Below are positions 42,228-51,528 of a DNA stretch of 64,000 bases, piece after piece. The notes under the pieces were generated by a model. The model was not told where the DNA came from, did not search any database, and saw only the letters and a program-made list of their open reading frames with translations. The position numbers and the translations under genes were made by a program. Numbering within the stretch: position 1 is the first letter of the stretch; the number at the start of each line of letters is the position of its first letter. The stretch is from Pseudomonas fluorescens. Its GTDB lineage: Bacteria; Pseudomonadota; Gammaproteobacteria; Pseudomonadales; Pseudomonadaceae. The stretch lies in assembly GCF_040448305.1 (NCBI RefSeq), contig NZ_CP148752.1, positions 1,116,001-1,180,000 of the forward strand. The letters run 5' to 3'.

Positions 42228-43490
42228 ATGAACGTCTCGCGTTCTTTCGTTTCACGCCCTTTTTGTTGGTTGGCGGGCGCTTTGCTTGCTTGTGCAGCAG
42301 CAAGCCCGGTCGAGGCTCAGGTGGCTACGATCACCGCGTTATTCAAGCCGGACTCGGCGCGTCCGCACCTCAACAAGTTCACCAATACCACGCCGCCCAG
42401 CGGCTATTGCGCGAAATACCCGCAGCAATGTGAGGCGAATCAGTTTTTCAGCCTGCAGGTGCCGATTCAATTCAATTCCCGTGTGCCGATCCCGGCCAAC
42501 CATTCTTCCCCCAGGCAAGGGGCAATGTTGAAAGTCCCGGCGCAATGGCGCGAACTGACGGTGCATCACGAAACCACCGGTGACCCTCAGAAGGTCAGGG
42601 TGCGTATCGCCGGCATTGGCTCGCGGGCCGTGACGGATGATGTGAAGGAGCTGGTGGGGGGCGCCGATGACTACCAGATTGCGCACAATCGATTGTGGGG
42701 CTCGAGTTGGGTGTACGCGCCGTCACCGTGCCAAAACAGCGGTTATGGATTTTACGGCACTTATTACTATGATTTTTTCTGGAGAACGCCCACGGTGGGC
42801 GCCTGTGCAAAACAGGCAAAATTCAACGTCCCCTGGTTGCGTTTCGATTACCTGGATTTCGGCTACGAACTGGAGACTCCCAATCCCTTGGGCATGGCTT
42901 CAGGGCAATATACCGGTTCGCTCACCTATAGCGTCGGACCCAATGGCGATTTCGATTTCGGCGATGTCCTGTTGCCGACCGATTCGGCATTGACCCTGGA
43001 CTTCAACCTCGATGTGCAACACACCCTCAAGGTCGACATTCCTCCCGGTGGCGAAAAACTCCAACTGGTCCCGGCGGGCGGCTGGCAAAGCTGGTTGCAC
43101 GCGGGACGCAAACCGGTGCGATTGTTCCGTGACCAGACTTTCCATATTTCAGCGTCGTCGCGTTTCAAAATGTATTTCGAGTGTGAGCGATGGAGTACTT
43201 ATGATTGCGTGATCAAGGATGCAATCGGCAGGCGACCGGTCGAACTGCGGGTCAGCGTGAGCCTGCCCAATGGCTTGACGGATTTGTCCGGTCAACCGGT
43301 CAAGCATCAGCGACTCAAGTGGGGACCCGAAGGCGCGCAAATATTCCAACCCGGTTTCTATGTGGACAGGGCACCCGGCGTTCTGCACTTCGAGGTGCCG
43401 GAGTATGAGGTGGAGTGGATGCTGCAACAGCCCAACATCGCGAGCCCGTACACCGGTCGTGTCACGGTGATCTGGGATTCGGAAGTCTGA
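42228..43490 (+). CDS. CblD/CfaE-type pilus tip adhesin, copy 2
   Basis: A 420-residue secreted protein, paralogous to copy 1 over its whole length. Signal peptide about 1-27. The opening 'ITALFKPDSARPHLNKFTNT' aligns with 'VTAMFKPDPSNPMRNEFTNT' of copy 1. The C-terminal pilin-like half is nearly identical in stretches (QHTLKVDIPPGGEK; RDQTFHISASSRFKM), whereas the receptor-facing N-terminal region differs. ATG 42228 has GGAG upstream. Ends 79 bases before the convergent NEL gene. Confidence 0.83.
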   Translation: MNVSRSFVSRPFCWLAGALLACAAASPVEAQVATITALFKPDSARPHLNKFTNTTPPSGYCAKYPQQCEANQFFSLQVPIQFNSRVPIPANHSSPRQGAMLKVPAQWRELTVHHETTGDPQKVRVRIAGIGSRAVTDDVKELVGGADDYQIAHNRLWGSSWVYAPSPCQNSGYGFYGTYYYDFFWRTPTVGACAKQAKFNVPWLRFDYLDFGYELETPNPLGMASGQYTGSLTYSVGPNGDFDFGDVLLPTDSALTLDFNLDVQHTLKVDIPPGGEKLQLVPAGGWQSWLHAGRKPVRLFRDQTFHISASSRFKMYFECERWSTYDCVIKDAIGRRPVELRVSVSLPNGLTDLSGQPVKHQRLKWGPEGAQIFQPGFYVDRAPGVLHFEVPEYEVEWMLQQPNIASPYTGRVTVIWDSEV

Positions 43491-43512
43491 CGGGCTGAGT
43501 ATCAATGGCAAG

Positions 43513-43551
43513 CAGGCGGCCTGACGCTGTTGCCAGCCGTCAGGCCGCCTG
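43513..43551. terminator. Bidirectional terminator hairpin between adhesin 2 and the NEL gene
   Basis: Perfect 14-base inverted repeat, caggcggcctgacg (43513-43526) and its complement (43538-43551), with an 11-base loop. It lies between two converging genes; there is no T run, so termination efficiency is uncertain. Confidence 0.6.
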
Positions 43552-43569
43552 TGGGTCAGGCTGGGATGG

Positions 43570-46500
43570 TCATTGTCCGGCTTTACGCAGGGCCTCTCGG
43601 GTCAAGCGTCTGGCCAGCTCTTTTTCGCTGTCACCGAGGTCGGTGAGCATCCTGTCGAATTGCGCTTCGCTGATGGGTTCATCAGCAAACACCACAGTAT
43701 CGGGCGCCGGCAGATCATTCATGAGTGTCCGGAGCCGCCTGCGCAGTTCGGCGCGCTGGATGTCCGAGGTCGACTCGAGCCATTCAAGCTGCGTGGCGCG
43801 CAGCGTTTCGAGCGCTTCGTACTTCTTCAGGTACAGTTGTTTGTTGGATTCGATCTGTATCGGCCAAGTGTCCCGCAGATAGCTCTCCCAGAACTCCTGT
43901 TCGAGCATGGCGTTGACCAGACCGTCGCCTTCGCCGAGGGCCAGAACGGTGTCGTAGGCCTGATCAATCATCTCGTCAGTGACGCCGGACACCGGCCGAT
44001 ACAGCATGCCTTTGGATTGCCATGGCAGGTTCAACCGCGAGGCGAGGCCGGTCTGGTAGGCCAGATAGACTTCGACTTCGTCCGGGTTGCCGCCACGACT
44101 GGCGACATCGGCCCGGGCCACCTCGTTGACCAGTTCCAGGCGCGCGGCGCCTTTGGCCAGGGTCACCAGTTTTTGCTCAAGCTGCGCCGGGTCGGTGGAG
44201 TACGAATAGGCCTCGGAGGCGAGCACGCGAATGCCCATGTTGTTGAATAACTGCGCACCGGCATCGGCGCAATCGACAGGGGCGATGGCCATGGTGTAGA
44301 GCTGCTCGCGCAGCTGAGTGTCGATGTACACGGCATCGATCATGCGCGCGATGCGCTGCTCCAATTGCCGGCGAGTTGGGCCAGCAGCGGCAAAATCCGC
44401 CGATCTTCCCTGTTTGAGCACCACTTCGATGAACTCAAGGGACCTAGGTTCCTCGGTCAGTTCTCTTAAAGTGCCGATCCTTTCTATCCCCAACCCGGGC
44501 ACGTCGGCCCAATCATCCGCAGTGCCGTCGAATACTGTCGGGTGAGAAATCACCAGAGGTTCGGGCGGCAATCCCACTGAGCGACGAGTCTCCTGGTATT
44601 GCAGTTGGTTCATCTCCGACAGATCACCGACGTTGAGTCGGGTGCGCGCAATGACCCAGGCTTCCGGCCTGCCGGGCACCACCTCGGGAATGACGCTGAG
44701 GGGATTGTCCCGCAGGTCCAGGAGAAACCCCCTTGGTCGGGTTTTGGCCAGGGTGCCTGTGGGCCAGGTGGTCAGGCCGGTGTTTTTCAAGGCCACAAGT
44801 TTGAGCCTTGGCATGCGACCGATATCCGGCGCCATTGCCAAGGGGTTGTTGTCGAGCTTGAGTATTTCCAGGTAGGTCAATGGTTTGAGACGCAGTACTG
44901 CGCCGGCATCAAGCACCATGGCATTGTCGCTCAACTGCAGGCGTTCCAGCCGGTGCATGGCCCCGATCCTGTCGGGCAGCGTCTTGAGCTCGCAACGTCT
45001 GGCGCTGAGTTGGCGCAGATTGAGGAAGTCTTGCAGCAAGCCATCCGGCGTTGCCATAAAACGCGTGTTGTCGAGTTTCAGTACCGTGACTTTATCCAGA
45101 TATTTTTTCAGCTCCGGTCGTTTCGGCCATGAAGCTTCCAGGTCCACGGGCGAAAGCTCCCGCGATAGATCCAGCGCATAGCCATCCGGATTGGCACGGT
45201 TGCCGAGTTCACTGTTTTTTCGCTCGAAACACTTGAGCAGGCTCTCGGCAATGTGCAGGCGCGTGCCGCGTAGCGGCATCGGATTATCGGCATCCAGCCC
45301 GGCGGATTGGTGCTCCCAGAGTTCGACAGTTTTGCGTAGTTCGTCGAGATCCTTTTCCTGTTCCTCCAAAAGCTTCATCGGTTCGCCCTTTTCGATCAGG
45401 GCCTGGGCAAAGATGTCGACCTCGTTGTCGCTGAAGTGTGGATGCAGGTCGTGAATCCGTTCGTGCAGCGTTTGACCGGACCTGCTGGTACCGGCACCAC
45501 GTACCAACAGCACGGTCTCGTGCTCGGCCACAGTACGAATCGGTGGCGTGGCCAGAACCGATCGGCGCTCGCTCGGTGTCTCGGTCTTGGCGATGATCCA
45601 CTGCTTGAAGAACTCGGTATCGCCCGGTTGATATCCCACCGCTCTGATCCCATCCCTGCCCATGGCCTGGAGCAAGGCTGGAAGAAAATCATCGGCCGCA
45701 TGGATCTGCTGATCTTCGGCGTCACGCACTTCATACTTTCCGGATTCGTCGCGAATCATCAATCGCACCTGGGCTGCATCTTCCGGCCCGGCGCTGCATC
45801 GCAGTTCGCCATCGAGGGCGCCCTGGCGGATTTCGATTCGCAGGTTGCCGAAGGTATCGGTTTGCATCCGCAAGGTGCCCAGCACCAGGCGTTCGGTATC
45901 GCCGCTGACCAACGCGTCGTCGTACAGGCCGTGGGCGGCGCGGACCGCCTGGGTCTCGAACTGAAGCTCCCGGGCCTGGCTTCTCAGACGCAAGGGCAGG
46001 CGCTTGTGCCGGGTCATCTGCTGGCGTTCCGACTGGGTGGCGCCGGCGAAGATTTTTTCCGCGACGGTTTCAGGCAGTTCGGGAAAATCGCTGAAAAGTG
46101 CGGCCATTTCGGAGGACAACGCGGCAGGCGGATTCACCGGTGCCCCCAGACGTTGCAAGGTGTCGGTCAGCAAGGGCGGTGGAGGGGCGTGCTCGATGTG
46201 CATCCTGCGCAGCGCGGCCTCTTCAGTACCGCTGATCTGACGGATCTGCTCCAGTTGCGTGTCGCTGAAAGCATCGGTGGTGTGGCCCAGGCGGCGCATC
46301 AGTGTCGTACCTTCCCAGCTCCGCGGATTCTCCGTTTCGCAGACCCAGGCACCCTGACCGTTGTGTCGCAGAGTCGGTGCATAGGCATCGAACCGCTGCG
46401 GATGGCGGATGCGCTGTTGCCCGGTAACCGGGTCGTCCAGCACCTCGAAGTGTTGATTGTTCAGGCGCAAAATTCGCCGGCCGTGATGCAGGTGAATACC

Positions 46501-48219
46501 CTGTCCATCAGGCTGTGCATCCGCCGGCAAAACCACGTCGGCTCGTTGATAAGGGCTGAGATCAGGGTTCCACAGGCGTGTCTCACCGTTTGCCAACTGC
46601 ACCGGTTTCAGGCTTTCGAAAAACGGCGAGAGTTTCGCTCGCGCCACATTACCGATTGCGCCACCCGCCGCAAATGCGCCCAACTGGACGATGCTTTCCA
46701 GCACACCGATGGTTTGCTCACCGGCCTCTGCCAGGCGACCTTCGGCCAGGTCGACAATGCCCTCGACCACTTCATTGGTCAGTTGATACGCGGTGTACGC
46801 CAGCATCAACTCGCCCATGCCGGGCACCAGCGGCGTGACCACCAGCAGTGCGGCGCTGAGTATGTCCGAGAGCATTTTTTCCAGGTTATCCCACCAGGCC
46901 CAGCGGGCCATGCGGTCGGCGTACTCGGTGGAAATCGCGATGTCCTGTGCGTCGTTGAGCACCTTGTTGATTTTTTGCCGGTGGAAGTAACCCCATAGAT
47001 CGCCTTTGAAAACGGTTTCCCGATCGATCCTGACGCTCGACAGGCCAAATTGCAGGTTGGGGTTATCCACAGGCGTTTCCCGCCAGCTCGGCAGGTTGGA
47101 ACCGGGCGTAGCCGGTTGCCATTTGACCTTGCTCAGTCGGTCGTTCAGCCCGGCAAAGAAATGTCCGCGCTGCTGATGGGGCACGAACTGGCTGAAGAAT
47201 TGTTGGTAGCTCTTGGGGGCACTGGCATCGCGCAACTGGCGCGTCAGTTCGGCCATGAATTCTAGCGACGACGGGTACTGCTTGAGCGGGTGCTGCGGGT
47301 CATGGGGAACATACGCGATCACGGGAACCGGGCTGGCCGCAGTGTTTGCTTCAGGGGTGATCAGGACGATGCCGGTCAGGCGAATGTCCATCATCGACAA
47401 GTTGTAGCAGTCGACGGAGCGGCCGCCCCAGCGCAGGTCTTTGCGGTCATCGAGCAGACCCTGCACCACGTCGAAGGCGTCCTGCTCGATGTCGTTTTTC
47501 ATCAGTGCCATATGCGCCGCGATGTTGAGCGCAGTCTTGTGGCTGAGAGTGACTTTGTGGCGCAGGACGTTGCTGGCCACGCGGTTGTGCGGCAGCAGGA
47601 ATTCGCTCAGGTGGTTTTGATATTGCGCACCAATATCCAGTTCACGGCACAACGATTTGAACTGCTCGATGCTCAGTTTGTGCTTGAGCTGCACGACGCC
47701 GAAATGCCCACGTCCGTCGGGGCGGGTGATGAACTCCGAGTCCTGGGTGAACGCCTCGTCACGGGAAAAGTTGTGCAGGGCGGCATCCAGCAGTGAGACG
47801 GTACGACTGGTGGTCCCGCCGGAAAAGTTATGCACCCACCATGACGTTTTTGCCGGTGCATACAGCCGCAACCAGATCTCTTCGACGTCCTCTTCAACGC
47901 CGAAACGGTCCTTCAGTGCCTGTTGCAACAAGGGTTTGGCGAAGGCGTAAACATCCTGCAGTTCGCTCAGGGCCCGGTCGACACCGTTTTGCGCATACCA
48001 GCCAAGCTTGATGCCATGTTTCAAGCGTTCCTGTAGCGCTTGTGCAGCGTTCGCCTGCCAGTCGGGAATGCTCACGCGGTCAGTCTTCAGCGCAGTGATA
48101 CGAGACAGTGAAGCTTCTGAGAGCCAGGAAGGGATGGTCTTCCTGACCAGGTCGAAATGAATGCTTTGATCCGCCAGGTCGTTGGCGAGCGAGTCTGAAA
48201 TTCGATGTGGGTGGTGCAT
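43570..48219 (-). CDS. Large LRR protein with NEL-type E3 ubiquitin ligase domain (candidate effector/toxin)
   Basis: A 1549-residue protein without a Sec signal peptide. The N-terminal ~1000 residues resemble the DUF6543 region of large Pseudomonas proteins; within it, about 450-540 is hydrophobic ('LSAALLVVTPLVPGMGELML', 'LGAFAAGGAIG') and could insert in membranes. Leucine-rich repeats run from about 1040 to 1185 ('LRQLSARRCELKTLPDRIG', 'LEILKLDNNPLAMAPDIG'). The C-terminal part (about 1230-1549) is a NEL domain: Cys1317 in 'APVDCADAGAQLFNNMGIRV' is the expected catalytic cysteine of the CxD motif. NEL enzymes of Shigella and Salmonella ubiquitinate host proteins after type III delivery. 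No secretion genes are adjacent, so the export route and targets are unknown. Monocistronic, convergent with the pilus cluster. Confidence 0.82.
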   Translation of the reverse strand: MHHPHRISDSLANDLADQSIHFDLVRKTIPSWLSEASLSRITALKTDRVSIPDWQANAAQALQERLKHGIKLGWYAQNGVDRALSELQDVYAFAKPLLQQALKDRFGVEEDVEEIWLRLYAPAKTSWWVHNFSGGTTSRTVSLLDAALHNFSRDEAFTQDSEFITRPDGRGHFGVVQLKHKLSIEQFKSLCRELDIGAQYQNHLSEFLLPHNRVASNVLRHKVTLSHKTALNIAAHMALMKNDIEQDAFDVVQGLLDDRKDLRWGGRSVDCYNLSMMDIRLTGIVLITPEANTAASPVPVIAYVPHDPQHPLKQYPSSLEFMAELTRQLRDASAPKSYQQFFSQFVPHQQRGHFFAGLNDRLSKVKWQPATPGSNLPSWRETPVDNPNLQFGLSSVRIDRETVFKGDLWGYFHRQKINKVLNDAQDIAISTEYADRMARWAWWDNLEKMLSDILSAALLVVTPLVPGMGELMLAYTAYQLTNEVVEGIVDLAEGRLAEAGEQTIGVLESIVQLGAFAAGGAIGNVARAKLSPFFESLKPVQLANGETRLWNPDLSPYQRADVVLPADAQPDGQGIHLHHGRRILRLNNQHFEVLDDPVTGQQRIRHPQRFDAYAPTLRHNGQGAWVCETENPRSWEGTTLMRRLGHTTDAFSDTQLEQIRQISGTEEAALRRMHIEHAPPPPLLTDTLQRLGAPVNPPAALSSEMAALFSDFPELPETVAEKIFAGATQSERQQMTRHKRLPLRLRSQARELQFETQAVRAAHGLYDDALVSGDTERLVLGTLRMQTDTFGNLRIEIRQGALDGELRCSAGPEDAAQVRLMIRDESGKYEVRDAEDQQIHAADDFLPALLQAMGRDGIRAVGYQPGDTEFFKQWIIAKTETPSERRSVLATPPIRTVAEHETVLLVRGAGTSRSGQTLHERIHDLHPHFSDNEVDIFAQALIEKGEPMKLLEEQEKDLDELRKTVELWEHQSAGLDADNPMPLRGTRLHIAESLLKCFERKNSELGNRANPDGYALDLSRELSPVDLEASWPKRPELKKYLDKVTVLKLDNTRFMATPDGLLQDFLNLRQLSARRCELKTLPDRIGAMHRLERLQLSDNAMVLDAGAVLRLKPLTYLEILKLDNNPLAMAPDIGRMPRLKLVALKNTGLTTWPTGTLAKTRPRGFLLDLRDNPLSVIPEVVPGRPEAWVIARTRLNVGDLSEMNQLQYQETRRSVGLPPEPLVISHPTVFDGTADDWADVPGLGIERIGTLRELTEEPRSLEFIEVVLKQGRSADFAAAGPTRRQLEQRIARMIDAVYIDTQLREQLYTMAIAPVDCADAGAQLFNNMGIRVLASEAYSYSTDPAQLEQKLVTLAKGAARLELVNEVARADVASRGGNPDEVEVYLAYQTGLASRLNLPWQSKGMLYRPVSGVTDEMIDQAYDTVLALGEGDGLVNAMLEQEFWESYLRDTWPIQIESNKQLYLKKYEALETLRATQLEWLESTSDIQRAELRRRLRTLMNDLPAPDTVVFADEPISEAQFDRMLTDLGDSEKELARRLTREALRKAGQ

Positions 48220-48390
48220 GGCCTGATCGTCCGTTGATCATGGATGGATCGAACAGTCTAGGTAGGCGGCAGCCCCAAAAAAAGCGCAAAAACAGGTTGA
48301 TAAAGACGTCTGTTGCGCCTTGATCCCCGCAAAATCCAGGAGTTAAAAATACATAGTTACCGCCACGCAGGCGTATCTGTCGATCCATGC

Positions 48391-51300
48391 CTAGCGGCGG
48401 ACGGTTGCCTCGGTGGCCGCGGTTGGTTGGCACATCGTGTGGGTGCCCGGTTGCAGGTACGGCGTCAGAATCGGTGCCATGCCCTTGAGTACCTGCACCG
48501 GCAACGCCGAGGTGAAGGTGAAGCTTTCCGCCGAGCGGCCCGGCACGAACGCGGTCAGGGTGCCGAAGTGGGTATCGCCGATGTAGAACACGAAGGTGGC
48601 CGTGCGGTTGAGCGATTTCGAACTCAGGATCCGTCCGCCGGAACCGACGGCCTCGATGCGGTTGTCACCGGTACCGGTCTTGCCGCCCATGGCCAGCGGG
48701 CTGCCATCCGGCAGTTTGAAACTGCCGGCCACGCGTTTGGCCGTACCGGCATCCACCACCTGTGAAAGGGCTTCGCGCATGGCGGTCGCCACCTCGGATG
48801 GCATCACCCGTTTGCCGACGTCGGGGTCATTGATCAGTTGGGTTTCAAAGGGGGTGTTCGCGGCGAAATGCAGGCTGTCGATGCGCAGGGTCGGCATGCG
48901 CACGCCATCGTTGAGGATGGTGCCGATCAGCTCGGCCAGGGCCGCCGGACGGTCGCCAGAGCTGCCGATGGCGGTGGCCAGCGACGGCACCAGGTGGTCG
49001 AACGGATAGCCGACTTTCTGCCAGCGCTGGTGGATGTCGAGGAACGCTTCGATCTCCAGCATGGTGCGGATGCGACTGTCGCGGGCGCCCTTGTGCCGGC
49101 TTTTGAACAGCCAGCTATAGACCTCCTGGCGCTCGAACTGGCTGGCTTTGACGATGTCGCCCCACTTGGCGTCGGGGTGATTGAGCAGGTAGCCAATCAG
49201 CCATAGGTCCAGCGGGTGAACCTTGGCGATGAAGCCCTGGTCCGGCAGGTCGTAGGAGCCGGGACCGTAGGCCTCGTAGAGCCGCACGAGACGCTCGTCA
49301 GTGAGTTTTTCCGTGAGCTTGGCGCCGGTGAGGTGCGAGCGCACGAAGGCGTTGAAGCTTTCCTGACTGGCCTGTGGCAGCAGGTAGCGGTGCACAGCGG
49401 CCATGCGGATCGGGGTTGGCCGCATGCTGTCGAGGAAGGTTTCGAGCCGGTCCTGGGTGTCCTTGTTCTTGTACTTCTTCCAGAACTTGAGCAGGAACGA
49501 AGTGCCCTCGCGGTCGGCGAATTCGGCCAGGTATTCCTGGCGCCGCGGGTCGCGGTCGTCCTTGAGCAGTTCGGCACTGCTGTTCGGGCCGGAGTAGGTG
49601 GTGTAGCGCACCAGGTCACGCATCAGGCGAATGAACGGCAGGTTGATCGACTCGCGCAGGGCGTCGCGCAGGGGCGGTATCCGGCCGTTGTCTTCCTTGC
49701 GGAAGTTGTTGAACACGTGCAGGCCGCCACCGGTGAAAAACGCCTCGCCGGGGCTGGCGGAGTATTTGCGGTCCAGGGCTGCGCCGAGCATTTTTTTCAG
49801 GTCGCGGTCCTTGTTCTCGATCAGGTAATCGACCGCCCAGCGGCTCAGGCGGTCCTGGTCCGGTACGTCGACTTTCTTCAGTTCCGGGACGGCCATGCCG
49901 GCGTATTTGTCGTGCAGCTCGGCGATGATTTGCAGGTAGGTGGTCAGCACGCGCATTTTCGCGGTGGAGCCCAGTTCCAGTTTGCTGCCTTCGTTGATGT
50001 CGAATGGCTGGTCGGTGCTGTCGGTCTGTACCCGAACCCGCGAGCCGTCCGGGGTCAGTTCGAACAAGGTGAAGCTGTAGCGTACCTGGGTGGTGCTGGT
50101 GGTGGTCAGGAGGCGTTCGCCGATCAGGCCGATTTGCGTGGCAAACTCAGGGTCGGCGAGTTTTTTCAGGTACTCGGTGGCCTCGCTTTGCAACTTGCCT
50201 TGCAGGGTGCTGGTGGCGGAGAGGTCAAGGCGGTCGAGGTCATACAGCGGACGGTTGAGCATGCCGGCCAGACGGCTGCGTGCCACGCTGATGCCCTTGT
50301 TGGTTTCGATCGGTTGAATGGTCGGCTGGGTGGCCCAGTCGCGGTAGGTCACTTTGCTGGCCAGAGCTGCTGCGGCGAGCTGAGCATCGATTACATTGTT
50401 TTGTGCCAGCAAGCGAATATGGCTGTCGGTGAGGTCGGCCAGTTCATCATGACCCTTGGTCAGGTAATGCGACGGGCGGCGCTGGGCAATCATCAACGAC
50501 AGCATCTCACGCAGGGCCAGGCCTTTTTCCGCGATGGTTTTTGGATCCGTCGCGGTGCTGGCAAGAGCTTCGTTGGCCTGATTGAAGTCGGAGCCGTACC
50601 ACACGCGCAACCCTTCAGCCATGCCATGCACTTCACCATGGCCCGGTACGGCCGACAGCGGCACGCTGTTGAGGTAATCGCGAACCACGTTCTGCCGGGT
50701 TTCGAGGGTTTGGGGACCGGCCTGATAGGCGCGTACGGTAGCGGAAATCATCTGGCGAATTTTTTCCGCGCTGTTGATCGTCAAGCCATCGGGGGAATGT
50801 CGGTACTTCTCCAGTTGCGTGGCCAGGGTACTGCCACCGGCGGATTGGCCAGGCACGTGCAACATCTTGGCCAACTGGGACCACGCCGCCATGCCGAATC
50901 GCGGCCAGTCCACCGCCGGGTTGGCCAGCGGTTGCTTGGGGTCGAGCAGGAAGCGGTTCTCAATGAACAGCAGGCTGTTGACCACCACCGGAGGGATCGA
51001 GGCAAAGGTTGAATAGAGCTGCTGTGGATAGTTGTACTGGTACAGCGGCGCTGCACGGCAATCGGTGATTGACAGTCCGGCCTGGATTTTCTCGGCATAA
51101 GGCACGAACAGGCCCTTGTCGCTGTACTTCAACAGCGCCGGGGAAAAGCGGGTTTGCGCCTCGACGACGAAATCGCGCTTGATCAGGCGCGGCAGGAACT
51201 CGTCCAGCGAGCTGTAGCCCAGGCGCCGATCGAACGGACCTTCCCCCGGATAGCGAATCGCATCGCTGGGGCCGGGTTTGAGCTCATAGTTCAGGGACGC

Positions 51301-51528
51301 GGCGTATTTGCTGACTTCCTGGGCCTGGAACTTCGAGGTACGCATCTCCCTCGCGGCGGCAAGCCCCACGACAACCGCGATTATCAACAGCAATAGCCAG
51401 AACGCTCCCCATCCGTGCCTGGAGCGACGGGGTTTTTCAGGAATAGGCGCTTCATCCTCACATTCATTCGGAACCACGGTTTTACTCGAATCGGTTTGCC
51501 ACAAAGCGCCCATAGTCGACTGATCCAT
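48391..51528 (-). CDS. Bifunctional penicillin-binding protein (GT51 transglycosylase plus transpeptidase)
   Basis: A 1045-residue membrane-anchored peptidoglycan synthase. Cytoplasmic N-terminus (1-40), one transmembrane helix (about 41-60). GT51 domain about 165-350 with Glu190 (FIENRF) and 'GQSAGGSTLATQLEKY' near 227-242. Transpeptidase domain with Ser521 (STAK), SIN near residue 630 and KTG at 950-952; all three active-site motifs are intact. The KTG lies unusually far from the STAK because of a ~250-residue insertion with charged and helical content. It is larger than PBP1a/1b (about 770-820), so it is an additional class A enzyme. ATG 51528 is chosen; an ATG at 51513 is possible. Not obviously linked to the NEL gene downstream (171-base gap). 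Confidence 0.85.
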   Translation of the reverse strand: MDQSTMGALWQTDSSKTVVPNECEDEAPIPEKPRRSRHGWGAFWLLLLIIAVVVGLAAAREMRTSKFQAQEVSKYAASLNYELKPGPSDAIRYPGEGPFDRRLGYSSLDEFLPRLIKRDFVVEAQTRFSPALLKYSDKGLFVPYAEKIQAGLSITDCRAAPLYQYNYPQQLYSTFASIPPVVVNSLLFIENRFLLDPKQPLANPAVDWPRFGMAAWSQLAKMLHVPGQSAGGSTLATQLEKYRHSPDGLTINSAEKIRQMISATVRAYQAGPQTLETRQNVVRDYLNSVPLSAVPGHGEVHGMAEGLRVWYGSDFNQANEALASTATDPKTIAEKGLALREMLSLMIAQRRPSHYLTKGHDELADLTDSHIRLLAQNNVIDAQLAAAALASKVTYRDWATQPTIQPIETNKGISVARSRLAGMLNRPLYDLDRLDLSATSTLQGKLQSEATEYLKKLADPEFATQIGLIGERLLTTTSTTQVRYSFTLFELTPDGSRVRVQTDSTDQPFDINEGSKLELGSTAKMRVLTTYLQIIAELHDKYAGMAVPELKKVDVPDQDRLSRWAVDYLIENKDRDLKKMLGAALDRKYSASPGEAFFTGGGLHVFNNFRKEDNGRIPPLRDALRESINLPFIRLMRDLVRYTTYSGPNSSAELLKDDRDPRRQEYLAEFADREGTSFLLKFWKKYKNKDTQDRLETFLDSMRPTPIRMAAVHRYLLPQASQESFNAFVRSHLTGAKLTEKLTDERLVRLYEAYGPGSYDLPDQGFIAKVHPLDLWLIGYLLNHPDAKWGDIVKASQFERQEVYSWLFKSRHKGARDSRIRTMLEIEAFLDIHQRWQKVGYPFDHLVPSLATAIGSSGDRPAALAELIGTILNDGVRMPTLRIDSLHFAANTPFETQLINDPDVGKRVMPSEVATAMREALSQVVDAGTAKRVAGSFKLPDGSPLAMGGKTGTGDNRIEAVGSGGRILSSKSLNRTATFVFYIGDTHFGTLTAFVPGRSAESFTFTSALPVQVLKGMAPILTPYLQPGTHTMCQPTAATEATVRR

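Noticed and set aside
43570..48219. Pathogenicity island with a type III secretion system
   Set aside because: No secretion, chaperone or mobility genes flank the NEL gene within the window.
43570..51528. PBP and NEL ligase as one operon
   Set aside because: They share a strand, but 171 bases separate them and no functional link is evident.
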